Positions 24,329-34,479 of a DNA stretch of 64,000 nt are shown here, one piece after another. The stretch covers positions 558,001-622,000 of the forward strand of contig NZ_FNTG01000002.1 of the NCBI RefSeq assembly GCF_900104795.1, written 5' to 3'. Source of the DNA: Burkholderia sp. WP9 (GTDB lineage Bacteria; Pseudomonadota; Gammaproteobacteria; Burkholderiales; Burkholderiaceae). The first letter of the stretch is position 1. Each line of letters opens with the position of its first letter. The position numbers were made by a program, and so were the translations under genes. The notes under the pieces are model-generated. The model made no database searches, was not told the origin of the DNA, and worked only from the letters and a program-made list of their open reading frames with translations.

Positions 24329-27300
24329 GCGCCCTCGCGTTGTCATTGCGCTTCGCGCTCAGCCTCACCGCCGTCTGCTGCGTGGCGACGGTTTCGCCCG
24401 ACGCTCTCGCGCAGGCGTCGAAAGATCCGTTGAACGTGCTGATCGATCAGGGCAAGTACTGGCAATCGCATCAGCGTGGCGACCTCGCCGAGCAGGCATG
24501 GCAAAAGGTGCTGCGCATCGACCCCAAGCAGCCCGATGCGCTGTTCGGCATGGGCATGGTGCTCGCCGACCGCAAGGACGGCGCCGGCGCGCAGCAATAT
24601 CTCGCGCGCCTGAAGGCGGCCGCGCCGAACTATCCGAATCTGGATGAACTCGGCCGGCGCCTGGGTGAATCGAGCCTGCGCGACCAGACCGTGAACGACG
24701 CGCGGCGGCTCGCGCAAAGCGGTCAGAGCGCGAGCGCCGTGCAGGAATATCAGCGCGCGCTGACCGGCAAACCGGCCACGCCCGAATTGCAACTCGAGTA
24801 TTACCAGGCGCTCTCGGCCACGCCGCAAGGCTGGGATCAGGCGCGCCGCGGTCTCGAACAGCTCGCGCGCGACAACCCCGACGATCCGCGTTACGCCCTC
24901 GCCTACGCGCAGCATCTGACCTATCGCGACGTGACGCGCCGCGACGGTATCGCGCGGCTGCAAAAGCTGGCGGGCGACAGCACGGTCGGCGCGTCGGCGA
25001 AAAAGAGCTGGCGCCAGGCGCTGTTGTGGCTCGACGCGCGGCCCTCCGACGCCCCCCTCTATCAAGCCTATCTGCAAACCGCGACCGACGACGCCGCCGT
25101 CAAGGCGCGCTTCGATTCGATGGTTCAGCAGGACAGCGCGGCCCGTGCGCGCTCGCAGGAAAACGCCGCCGTCGACGCGCGCGGCCGCACGATCGCCGAC
25201 GGTTTCGCGGCGCTCGATCGCAACGACGTGACCACAGCGCGCACGAAGTTTTCCTCGGTGCTGGCCACGAGCCCGAACGATACCGACGCGCTCGGTGGCA
25301 TGGGCATCGCCGCGTTGAAGCAGGAGCGTTTCGCCGAAGCCCGCAACTATCTGGAGCGTGCGTCGCGCAACGGCAATCCGGCACGCTGGAAAACCGCGCT
25401 CGACAGCGCGAGCTACTGGACCTATACGAGCGACGCGATCGGCGCGCGCAGCAACGGCGAGTTCGCGAAGGCGAAGTCGCTGTTCGAGCGCGCGATCGAG
25501 CTGAATCCGTCGGATGTCACCGCGCAGGTTCTGCTCGGCGAAATGCTGCTCGCCAACGGCGACCCAGTCGGCGCGGAGCAGGCCTACCGGATGGCGCTGC
25601 GCCGTCAGGCCGACAACCCGGACGCGGTGCGCGGCCTCGTCGGCGCGCTCGCCGCGCAAGGCCGCGGCGACGAGGCGCTGCAGTTCGCCAATCAGCTGAA
25701 CGCCGAACAGCAGTCGAAGGCCGGCGGCATCAACCGTCTACGTGGCGAAGCGCAGGCTGCGCAAGCGCGTGCCGCCGAAGCGCGCGGCGATCTCGGCAAC
25801 GCGCGCAGCCTGTTCGAAGACGCGCTGCTGAATACGCCCGACGACCCGTGGCTGCGGCTCGACCTCGCGCGCATCTACGTGCGCCAGGGCGCGGTCGCCA
25901 ACGCGCGCAGCATGATGGACGGCCTGCTCGCCGCGCATCCCAACATGACCGATGCGCTGTACGCGAGCGCGTTGCTGTCAGCGGAAACGCAGGACTGGTC
26001 GGCGGGTCTCGCGCAACTCGAGCGCATTCCGGCCGCGCAGCGCACCGACGCGATGACGACCTTGCAGCACCGCTTGTGGGTGCATCAACAGGCCGATCTC
26101 GCCACGCGCATGGCGCGCAGCGGCCAGACGCAACAGGCGCTCGCCACGTTGCGGGCCGCGGAGCCGGTCGCGGGCAACAGTGCCGAACTGATCGGCGTGA
26201 TCGCCGCCGCCTACAGCCAGGCCGGCGACCCGAACCGCGCGCTCGGACTCGTGCGCGCCGCCATGAACGCGCGCCCGGCAACACCGATTTGCTGCTGCAA
26301 TACGCGGGTATTCTGTCGGCCACGCAGCAGGAAGCCGAACTCGGCATGGTGATGCGCCGGCTCGCAGCGATGCAGTTGACGCCGCAGCAACGCACCGACT
26401 TCGGCAATCTGAATCTCGGCATCGTCATCAAGCAGTGCGACGCGGTGCGTCAGCGCGGCGACCTGGCCAGCGCCTACGACGTGATCGCGCCGTGGCTCGC
26501 GGCCATGCCCGACAATCCCGATCTGCAAGCCGCGCTCGGCCGCCTTTATTCGAGTGCCGGCGACGACCGCAACGCGGTCGCGAGCTATCGCGTCGCGCTG
26601 CAACGCAAGCCCGACGATCTGAATCTGCTGCAAGCGACTATTTCCGCCGCGGCCGGCGCAAAGCAGTTCAGCTACGCCGAGTCGCTCGCGAAGCAGGCCC
26701 TGAACGCGGCACCAGGCGATCCTGCCGTGCTGGCCACCGTCGGCCGCATGTATCGCGCAGAAGGCAAGCTGTCGCTCGCGTCGACTTATCTGCAACGTTC
26801 GCTCGTGGCCGCCAACACGCCGCTGATGGCGAACGCCCCGCGCAACCCGGCGAGCAACGTGCCGCGCGGCTGGGAAGTGGCAATGCGGCGGATCGGCGCG
26901 ACGCCGCTGCCGGGCACCAATCCCTTCGAGGGCAAGACCGCCACCGTCACGCCGACCGACGCCGACAACGCCGCGCTTGCCGGCGGCAGCTACAACGCCG
27001 CGCGCGCAGCGCTCCCGTATTCGCAGTCTTCCTTGCCGACACAGACCGTGCCGAACTATCCGCCGCCTACGCAACCCGCGCCTTACGTCGCGCCTTATAC
27101 GTCGCCCGCGCAGCCTTATGCGCCTGGCTCGGCGCCCGCTACCCTTCCGTATAACGCGCCGCGTCCGGCCGGCGGGTCGGGTGGCAACTCGGGCGGCTAT
27201 GGTCAGGAAGCCTACGGGTCGAGCCAGTCGGGCGCGCCGTTGCAGCCTTATCCGGGTCAAGGCCAGCAGCCGATGCAGGCGCAAGCGCCGCAGATGCAGC

Positions 27301-29093
27301 AGACACCGCAGCAGTACAACCCGGGTTATCCGCAGCAGGCGCCTTATGCGCAGCAGGGCCCTTACGCGCAGCAGCCGCAATACGGCGCGCCGGATGGTTA
27401 TGCAGCCACGCCGTGGCCGATGTCGCCGGCCGCGCGCGAAGCGCAGGCCAACGCCGGTTCAATGCAGGCGCAACCTTATGGCGCGCCGGGCACGGGTACA
27501 AGCACGAAACGCGCGGCCAGCAAGAAGCAAAGTGCGTCGAAAAATACCCGCAACGCGCCCGCCTACGCGCAGGCGCCGTATGGACAACAGCAAGGCTATC
27601 CGCAGCCACAGCAGCCCTACTACGGCCAGCCGGCCTATCCCCAGCAGCAGCAGCAACAGCAGGCCTACGCGCAGCAACCTTATCAGCCGTATCCGCCGCA
27701 GCAGCAGGCTTACACGAATCAGGGCTATTACGCGCAGCAGCAACAGCAACCATACATTCCGCAGCCGCCCACCGGTTATGCGCAGCCGTACTACCCAGCG
27801 CAACCCGGCGCGAACGGCGCGGGCAATGGCAACGCTTATGCGCCGTCGAACGTGGCGAACGCGCAAACGCTCGGCGTCGCGGAAGAGCTCGCGCAGGTCA
27901 ACCGCGAGCAGTCGAGCACGATATCGGGCGGCATCGTGTTCCGTAACCGCACCGGCGAGGACGGCCTGTCCAACCTCACCGACATCGAAGCGCCCGTTCA
28001 GGGGCGCATCAAGGCGGGCAACGGCCATATCGTCGTCACGGCAACGCCTGTCACGCTCGACGCTGGCAGCGCAGCCGCCAATGTGTCGACGCTCGCGCGC
28101 TTCGGCTCGGGGCTATCGAGCGATGCATCCAAAACAGCCGCCCAGGCGGGCAACAACACGTACGGCAGCCAGACGGCGAATGGCGTGGGCCTGTCGGTCG
28201 GCTACGAAGGCCGCAGCATCAGCGGCGATATCGGCGTGACGCCGATCGGTTTCCGCGAGACGAACATCGTGGGCGGCGCCCAATACAACGGCGGCATCAC
28301 CGACAAGGTGTCGTATTCGCTCGCCGTCGCGCGCCGCGCGGTGACCGACAGCCTCTTGTCCTACGCCGGCGCGCGCGACTCCGGCTCCGGGCTCGAATGG
28401 GGCGGCGTCACCTCGAATGGCGGACTCGCCAGCCTCGCCTGGGACGACGGCACGAACGGCCTGTACGTAAACGGTTCCTTTCAGTACTACGATGGCAACA
28501 ACGTGCCGAGCAATACCGCCATCAAAGGCGGCGGCGGCGTCTACACGCGTCTGCTGAAAGACGCCGATCAGACGCTCACGATCGGCGTGAATACGACGCT
28601 GATGGGCTACAACAAGAATCTGTCGTACTTCACGTACGGCCAGGGCGGCTACTTCAGCCCGCAACAATACGTGATCCTGAACTTGCCGATCGAATGGACC
28701 GGGCGCAACGGCGCGTTCACGTACGACGTGAAGGGTTCGATCGGCGTGCAGCATTACCGTGAGGATGCGTCGAATTACTTCCCGCTCAACGACGGTTCCA
28801 ACCGCCAGAGTACGGCAGCGAACAACGCGGACTCGATCGGCACCAGTGTGCAGAGCGGCGCGCAGTATCCGGGCCAAAGCAAGACCGGCGTGTCGTATTC
28901 GCTCAGCGCCGTGGGCGAATATCAACTGGCTCCGCAACTGGCGTTCGGAGCGACCGCTTCGCTCGGCAATGCTTATGAATATCGCGAGTGGCTCGCGGCG
29001 GTTTATGTGAGGTACAGCTTCAGCAAGCAGACGGGCTTGCAGCCGTTCCCGCCGACGCCGCTCGTCTCGCCGTATGTGTCGTTGTCGAACTGA
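24319..29093 (+). pseudogene. bcsC: Cellulose export porin BcsC, interrupted by a one-base frameshift
   Basis: ATG 24319 opens a signal peptide (SLRFALSLTAVCCVATVSPDALAQ) followed by tandem TPR repeats. The frame breaks at about 26277: reading ends soon after at 26352 (677 residues), while TPR homology resumes one frame over as NTDLLLQYAGILSATQQEAEL and continues to 29093. Adding one G (CCCGG to CCCGGG) restores ARPGNTDLL and a protein of about 1591 residues. Downstream are more TPRs, a Q/P/Y-rich linker of about 280 residues (27012-27850), then the BcsC C-terminal beta-barrel domain (SGGIVFRNRTGEDGLSNLTDIEAP to the end). BcsC forms the outer-membrane exit for cellulose. The break is either a sequencing error or a real lesion that would block export. 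Typical BcsC proteins are about 1150-1350 residues; the excess is the linker. Confidence 0.85.
27012..27850 (+). repeat. Low-complexity Q/P/Y/A-rich coding segment in bcsC
   Basis: About 280 codons dominated by Gln, Pro, Tyr, Ala and Gly sit between the TPR array and the beta-barrel. Recurrent words are PYAQQ, QPYYGQP, YPQQQQ and YNPGYPQQ. A seven-Gln run lies near 27640-27660. A Lys-rich interruption (TKRAASKKQSASKNTR, about 27504-27550) splits the segment. The composition resembles prion-like or resilin-like linkers; codons GCG/CAG/CCG/TAT recur, suggesting expansion by repeat slippage. Confidence 0.8.
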
Positions 29094-29122
29094 GGTTGGC
29101 TTGACCTCGTTAGCGGTTTTCC

Positions 29123-29152
29123 GGCGGCGGCTCCAATCAGGTTGCCGCCGCC
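29123..29152. terminator. GC hairpin after bcsC
   Basis: GGCGGCGGC (29123-29131) pairs perfectly with GCCGCCGCC (29144-29152) across a 12-nt loop in the 75-bp gap between the convergent bcsC and DUF2252 genes. There is no U-tract on either side, so it may be a Rho-independent-like stop of low efficiency or only a transcript-stabilising stem. Confidence 0.4.
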
Positions 29153-29168
29153 AGTGGACAACCCTGCG

Positions 29169-30401
29169 TCAACCGTCCCGGCGCTCGGTCGCGTAGCGCC
29201 GGCAATGTTCGAGATAGCCGGCTGCATGGCTGCTCACCAGTTCCACGATGCCTTTCCACAGCCACCCGGGCGCGTCGAGGGTCTTTGAACGATTTCTGCG
29301 CAGTTCGGTGAGCCAGGCCTTGCGCTCAGCGCGATCCATTTGCCGCGCATGCGCCCGGCCGACCACCATTGCCAGAAAGCGCGCCGCCTTCGTCGCTTCG
29401 TCGCGGGTCAGTTGCTCGATGGTCAGCTTCATGTCCTGAGGCAGCAGTTCGCGAATCACGACGGCGCGATCCGCGAACCGCGCCGCCCGCATCCGCTCGC
29501 CGAGCGACGGCGACAGATGCCGCGCACCCTCCACCACCCGCTCCGCGTTGTCGCGCGGCATCCGCACGCCGGGATAGCGCGGCGCGGCGGCCTGCGCGGC
29601 CTCCTTGATATCGATAAGGCACAGGTCGTCGCCCTCCATCGCGGCCCCGTCGATGTCGAGCAGCACCGCATACCGCAACCTGCCGAGCGAACTGCATCCT
29701 TTCACCCAGTAAGCAGCGTCGAGCACTTCCACGTCGGTCTCGTCGCCGACGGCGCGCAGCACCGTGGCGAACCGGGCCAGCGAGCCCTTCTCGAACAGCG
29801 CTTCGATCTCGCGCCGCTCGCTCTTCGCAAGCGGCCAGAAGCGCGGGCCGAGCGGAATGCTCGGCTCGAGATCCTCGATGCGCTCCTCCGCCAGATGCCG
29901 CCACGAGCGGCGCACCGCTTCCTTCATCACAACCCGCACCGCCTCGGGCTTTTCGGCGCGGATGTCGGCGTCGCTGGCCGCTTCGTCGAAGGCGCGCTCG
30001 TAGCCGTCCGCCAGCGCTTCCATCATGCTGACGGTCGTCACGCCCGGCAGGTCCGAACCACGCGCGGCGGTCGCCAACGAGAGGCCGAGGCGAATCAGGT
30101 CGTGGGCCGGATTGCCGATCACGGTCTGATCGAGGTCGCGAATCTGAATCTCGACGCGCCCTTGCGCATCGGCCACCGGCCCGAGATTGCCGGTATGGCA
30201 GTCGCCGCAAATCCAGATGGCGGGTCCCTCCGGCAATGCATGGCCGTCGATGCCTTCGAGCCATTCGTAGAACTTGCTGGTATTGCCGCGTACATAAGCG
30301 TGCGCCGAGCGCGCCATTCTGGCATTGCGGCGCGTAACGAGAAGCGCCTGACGCGCATCCGGTTTGGGCAGCTTGTTTCGTGTGCTGATTTTCTTCGCCA
30401 T
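29169..30401 (-). CDS. DUF2252 family protein
   Basis: A 410-residue soluble protein of the DUF2252 family. Recognisable blocks are ARMARSAHAYVRGNTSKFYEWL, AIWICGDCHTGNLGP, VEIQIRDLDQTVIGNPAHDLIRLGLSLA, and VKGCSSLGRLRYAVLLDI. The GDCHTGN and IRDLDQ motifs recall the HGDxxxxN and DxD elements of aminoglycoside-phosphotransferase-like kinases, and the family is suspected of a kinase-like fold, but no reaction is established. It is monocistronic and convergent with bcsC; its promoter lies in the 353-bp gap shared with the hybrid kinase. A link to cellulose is not evident. Confidence 0.85.
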   Translation of the reverse strand: MAKKISTRNKLPKPDARQALLVTRRNARMARSAHAYVRGNTSKFYEWLEGIDGHALPEGPAIWICGDCHTGNLGPVADAQGRVEIQIRDLDQTVIGNPAHDLIRLGLSLATAARGSDLPGVTTVSMMEALADGYERAFDEAASDADIRAEKPEAVRVVMKEAVRRSWRHLAEERIEDLEPSIPLGPRFWPLAKSERREIEALFEKGSLARFATVLRAVGDETDVEVLDAAYWVKGCSSLGRLRYAVLLDIDGAAMEGDDLCLIDIKEAAQAAAPRYPGVRMPRDNAERVVEGARHLSPSLGERMRAARFADRAVVIRELLPQDMKLTIEQLTRDEATKAARFLAMVVGRAHARQMDRAERKAWLTELRRNRSKTLDAPGWLWKGIVELVSSHAAGYLEHCRRYATERRDG

Positions 30402-30754
30402 TGTGTGGTCCGCGTTGCTTCAGGTTCGAATTCTGCGTGGTGCCCCGCCCTACGATGCGCCAGGCGGCGCACGCGAACAAGTGGGATCAGCAGGATTCGC
30501 GCCTGGGGTAGACCTTCCACGCAAAGTCCGCGAACGCGTCTTGCGGATGTGATCCAGCCGATCCGCCGGTCGCCGGGGCGACCTGTCACCCGTTGGGGGT
30601 TGTGACCTACAATTGTCGCAGCCTGCCTGCAGCTATCCTGCCGGCAGATGGGGACGGCAAAGGTTCATCCCGCCTGCTGCCAGGCATAGAAGCGCGTCAC
30701 ACGCGCCGGCAGAGTGGGAACACATTGATCGACGTGACCTTTGGAGAGCGCAGC
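30402..30754. promoter_or_regulatory. Divergent upstream region of DUF2252 and hybrid kinase genes
   Basis: No convincing gene is present in this 353-bp region. It separates two divergent genes and must carry both promoters and the ribosome-binding site GGAGAG (30743-30748) of the kinase. In-frame codons upstream of 30755 look non-coding in composition. No clear consensus promoter was recognised. Confidence 0.4.
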
Positions 30755-33403
30755 ATGCCATTTCCGGCACAAGACCATGGCTGCCCAGGCTGGAGCGGGG
30801 AGATGGCGCAGCGCATCAGCGCCTTCGACTGGGCCGCCACCGGCATCGGCGCAATTGAAGACTGGCCGCGCAGCCTGACCGCCACGGTCCAGCTGGTGCT
30901 TGCCTCCCCCGTGCCGCTCGTGCTGCTGTGGGACAAGCCCGGCTACATGATCTACAACGACGCCTACGCGGTCTTCGCGGGCGGACGGCATCCCTATCTG
31001 CTCGGCAGCCCTGTCGAAATCGGCTGGCCTGAAGTCGCCGACTTCAACCGCCACGTCATGCACACCTGTCTCGCGGGCGGCACGCTGTCGTATCGCGACA
31101 AGGAACTGGTGCTGCTGCGCGACGGCCGGCCCGAAGACGTGTGGATGGATCTCTACTACAGCCCGGTCGCCGGCGACAGCGGTGCGCCGGCCGGCGTGCT
31201 GGCAATGGTCGTCGAAACCACCACGCGTGTGCTTACCGAACGCTGGCGGCAACGCGCCGAAACCGAACTGCACGAAACCAACGAGCGGCTACAACTCGCC
31301 CTCAACACCGGCGCGGTGCTCGGCACATGGGTACTGGACGTGCGCACGGGAAAGGTCAGCGGCGACGAACGTTTCGCGCGCACCTTTTCGTTTCCGCGCG
31401 AAGAAGCCGCGAAAGGCATCGATCGTCATGCGGCCACGCAGATGCTTCATCCGGACGATCAGCCGCTCAACGATCAGATGACCGTCGAGGCCATGCGCAC
31501 CGGCGCGCCGTTTCGCGCCGAGTACCGAATCCGCCGCCCCGATGGTGACTATCTGTGGGTGCAGGCGAACGGCCGCTGCGAATTCGACGAGCATGGCGAG
31601 CCGACCCGCTTTCCCGGCGTGCTGATCGACATTCACGAGCGCAAGATCGCCGAACAGTCGCTGCGTCAATTGACCGAAACGCTCGAACAGCGCGTCACCG
31701 ACGCGGTCGCGGCGCGCGCGCTGGCCGAGGAACAACTGCGCCAGGCGCAGAAAATGGAAGCGATCGGCAGCCTCACGGGCGGCGTCGCGCACGACTTCAA
31801 CAACGTGCTGCAGGTCATTAACGGCAACCTGCAAATGCTCGCCGCCGACGCCGGCGGCAATCCGGCCACGCTGCGCCGCCTGTCCGCCGCGACCGACGCT
31901 GTCAAACGCGGGGCGAAGCTGGCCGCGCATCTGTTGGCGTTCGCACGGCGCCAGCCGCTCTCGCCCACGGTGCTGAACCCGCGCCGCCTCTTGAACGGCA
32001 TGACCGAGATGCTGCATCGCGCGCTCGGCGAAACCGTCAAGGTGGACACGGTCCTGAGCGAGGATCTGTGGCACGTGCAGGCCGACCGCAATCAACTGGA
32101 AAACGCGCTGCTCAATCTGGCGATCAACGCGCGCGACGCGATGCAGGCAGACGGCACGCTCACCGTGCGCGCCGCCAACCGCGTGCTGGACGCCGCGTTT
32201 TGCCAGGATAAGCCGGAGCTGTCGCCGGGTGAATACGTGGTGTTCTCCGTCGCGGATACCGGCGGCGGCATGCCGCCCGAGATCTTGCAACGCGTGTTCG
32301 AACCGTTCTTCACGACCAAGCCCGACGGCCACGGCACCGGTCTCGGCCTGAGCATGGTGTTCGGCTTCGTCAGACAAAGCGGCGGTCACACCGTGATCGA
32401 GAGCGAGGTGGGACGCGGCACCACCGTCTCGCTGTTTTTTCCGCGCTGCTGCGAGCCGGAAACCGCGGAAACCGTCGACGATACCGCTGCGCCGAGCGGC
32501 GGCGGCGAAACGATTCTGGTCGTGGAAGACGATGCCGACGTGCGGCTCACCGCCGTCGAGATGCTCGCGCAACTCGGCTACAAAGTGCTGACCGCGTCGA
32601 GCGGCGACGCGGCGCTCGAGTTCATCGACAGCGACGTGCCGATCGATCTGCTGTTCACCGACGTGGTGATGCCGGGCAAGGTGAAGAGCGTGGAATTGGC
32701 GCGGCGTGCCGCAGCGCGCTCGCCCGCCGTGCCGACACTCTTCACCTCCGGCTATACGCGCGACGAAATCGTCCATCACGGCAAACTCGACGCCGGCATT
32801 ACGCTGCTCTCGAAACCGTACCGGCGCGACGATCTCGCCCGCATGTTGCGCAGCGTACTGCGCGCCGGTCAGGCCGTGGCGCGGAGTGGGTCCGTGCCCG
32901 GCGCCACACCGGTTTTCCTGCCCGCTGGACAGATCGCCGCTTGCGTGCCGCCCGCCGTCTACGACCCTCCCGCGGACCTCGGCCAGCAAAGCGGGCATCC
33001 CGAGCCCGATACTTCGGCACGGCCTTCCGGCAGCCCGGCTCGCGTGCTGCTAGTCGAAGACGACGCGGATTCGCGCGCAGCCTTCAGCGATCTGCTGAGC
33101 GTCCTCGGCTTCGCTTGCACCGCAGTCGAAAGCGCGGAAGAAGCACTGCCGCTCGTGCTCGCGCAACGCTTCGACATCCTCTTCACGGACCTGACGCTGC
33201 CCGGCATGTCCGGCGACTGCCTCGCGCGCGCCGTGCTGTGCCAGCAGCCGGAGATTCGCGTGCTGCTGGTGTCGGGCTACGGCAAGAGCGCGCAGATCGG
33301 CGACGCCATTCCCGGCGCGCGCCTGCTCGGCAAGCCGCTCGACATCGCCGAGTTGCGGCGCGAACTCGCGGAATGGATCGACCACACCGAAGCGGCCTCC
33401 TAG
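30755..33403 (+). CDS. Soluble hybrid sensor histidine kinase with two receiver domains
   Basis: An 882-residue protein without transmembrane segments. Order: a PAS-like region (about 25-165, [18 protein letters not shown]), a second PAS (about 175-300) ending in PAS-associated [33 protein letters not shown], then a coiled linker. HisKA has phospho-His H346 in [13 protein letters not shown], then HATPase_c ([40 protein letters not shown]). Two receivers have Asp about 636 (LLFTDVVMP) and Asp about 812 ([13 protein letters not shown]). Architecture and motifs suit an atypical cytosolic sensor, perhaps of light or redox state, with no chromophore site identified. Start 30755 is chosen for GGAGAG six bases upstream. 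No cognate response regulator is adjacent. Confidence 0.9.
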   Translation: MPFPAQDHGCPGWSGEMAQRISAFDWAATGIGAIEDWPRSLTATVQLVLASPVPLVLLWDKPGYMIYNDAYAVFAGGRHPYLLGSPVEIGWPEVADFNRHVMHTCLAGGTLSYRDKELVLLRDGRPEDVWMDLYYSPVAGDSGAPAGVLAMVVETTTRVLTERWRQRAETELHETNERLQLALNTGAVLGTWVLDVRTGKVSGDERFARTFSFPREEAAKGIDRHAATQMLHPDDQPLNDQMTVEAMRTGAPFRAEYRIRRPDGDYLWVQANGRCEFDEHGEPTRFPGVLIDIHERKIAEQSLRQLTETLEQRVTDAVAARALAEEQLRQAQKMEAIGSLTGGVAHDFNNVLQVINGNLQMLAADAGGNPATLRRLSAATDAVKRGAKLAAHLLAFARRQPLSPTVLNPRRLLNGMTEMLHRALGETVKVDTVLSEDLWHVQADRNQLENALLNLAINARDAMQADGTLTVRAANRVLDAAFCQDKPELSPGEYVVFSVADTGGGMPPEILQRVFEPFFTTKPDGHGTGLGLSMVFGFVRQSGGHTVIESEVGRGTTVSLFFPRCCEPETAETVDDTAAPSGGGETILVVEDDADVRLTAVEMLAQLGYKVLTASSGDAALEFIDSDVPIDLLFTDVVMPGKVKSVELARRAAARSPAVPTLFTSGYTRDEIVHHGKLDAGITLLSKPYRRDDLARMLRSVLRAGQAVARSGSVPGATPVFLPAGQIAACVPPAVYDPPADLGQQSGHPEPDTSARPSGSPARVLLVEDDADSRAAFSDLLSVLGFACTAVESAEEALPLVLAQRFDILFTDLTLPGMSGDCLARAVLCQQPEIRVLLVSGYGKSAQIGDAIPGARLLGKPLDIAELRRELAEWIDHTEAAS

Positions 33404-33439
33404 CCCGCCCACACGACGCCCTTTGACACGAGTTCGCCG

Positions 33440-34351
33440 ATGGATATTCGATGCGGCACCGCAGGCTGGACCGACAAGACGCTGATTGCTTGCAAGCGTT
33501 TTTATCCGCGCGGCAGCAACAGCGCTGAAGCACGACTGCGGTTTTATGCGTCACAGTTTCCGCTGGTCGAAGTCGACTCGGCTTATTACGCAATGCCTTC
33601 GGCAAGCAATGCGCAGTTGTGGTCCGAACGCACGCCCGAGGGCTTCACCTTCAACTTCAAGGCGTTTCGTCTTTTCACCGGCCATCAGACCTCGCCCGAC
33701 GCGCTGCCGAAAGACATTGCGATGGCGCTGCCGGCCGGCATCACCGGCCCGCGCAAGAAAAACGTCTATTACCGCGACATGCCGGCCGACATCCGCGATG
33801 AACTGTGGCGGCGCTATCAGGAAGCGCTAGAACCGCTGCGCCTCACCGGGCGCCTCGGCGCCGTGCTGTTCCAGTTCGCGCCGTGGATCACGCGCGCGCC
33901 GGACGGCCTGGCACTCGTGGAGGAATGCCGGGCGCGCATGGCGGGCTACGTGATGGCGGCTGAATTCCGCAATCAGTCCTGGTTCGACGACCAGCATGCG
34001 GCGGGGTCGCTCGAATTCCTGCGCGAGCGCGGCATCGTGCATGTGATCGTGGACGCGCCGCCGGACGTGACCAACCGCGTGCATACGCTGTGGGAGGTGA
34101 CCCAACCCGCGCTCGCGATGGTGCGCCTGCATGGGCGCAACACGCAGACATGGAGCGCGACGGGCGCGGCGAGCGCCGCGGAGCGCTTCGATTACGACTA
34201 TGACGAAGCGGAATTGACTGAACTGGCCGCGCCGATCCGCGCGATCGCGAGGCGGGCGGGTCGCACGCATGTCATTTTTAATAACTGCTTTGAAGACCAG
34301 GGGCAGCGCAATGCGCGCACCTTGATGAACATTCTGGGAAATGATGCGTAA
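33440..34351 (+). CDS. DUF72 domain-containing protein
   Basis: A 303-residue protein opening with IRCGTAGWTDKTLI, then a TIM-barrel-like fold typical of DUF72 (YecE family): FPLVEVDSAYYAMPS, GFTFNFKAFRLFTGHQT, LGAVLFQFAPW, AEFRNQSWF, MVRLHGRN and HVIFNNCFEDQGQRNARTL. The family is widespread, and its biochemical role is not established despite structures. It lies 36 bp after the hybrid kinase on the same strand, possibly co-transcribed by read-through, but a functional link is unsupported. Confidence 0.88.
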   Translation: MDIRCGTAGWTDKTLIACKRFYPRGSNSAEARLRFYASQFPLVEVDSAYYAMPSASNAQLWSERTPEGFTFNFKAFRLFTGHQTSPDALPKDIAMALPAGITGPRKKNVYYRDMPADIRDELWRRYQEALEPLRLTGRLGAVLFQFAPWITRAPDGLALVEECRARMAGYVMAAEFRNQSWFDDQHAAGSLEFLRERGIVHVIVDAPPDVTNRVHTLWEVTQPALAMVRLHGRNTQTWSATGAASAAERFDYDYDEAELTELAAPIRAIARRAGRTHVIFNNCFEDQGQRNARTLMNILGNDA

Positions 34352-34479
34352 TCGATATGGAATGCGGTAAGTCCGCTTTGATAATCTGATTTCACTCCCG
34401 CCTCGGATTTTGCGGCTGAGCACCGTGCATCTTTGAATTAATATCGCAGGCATAATGCAAAAAAAAATCCGAGAGACCT

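Noticed and set aside
26977..28239. Plus-strand frame of 420 codons overlapping bcsC linker
   Set aside because: Arg-rich shift of the repetitive bcsC linker, not protein-like.
31289..32998. 569-codon minus-strand frame opposite the hybrid kinase
   Set aside because: The antisense frame lacks domains, whereas the sense frame has HisKA, HATPase and receiver motifs.
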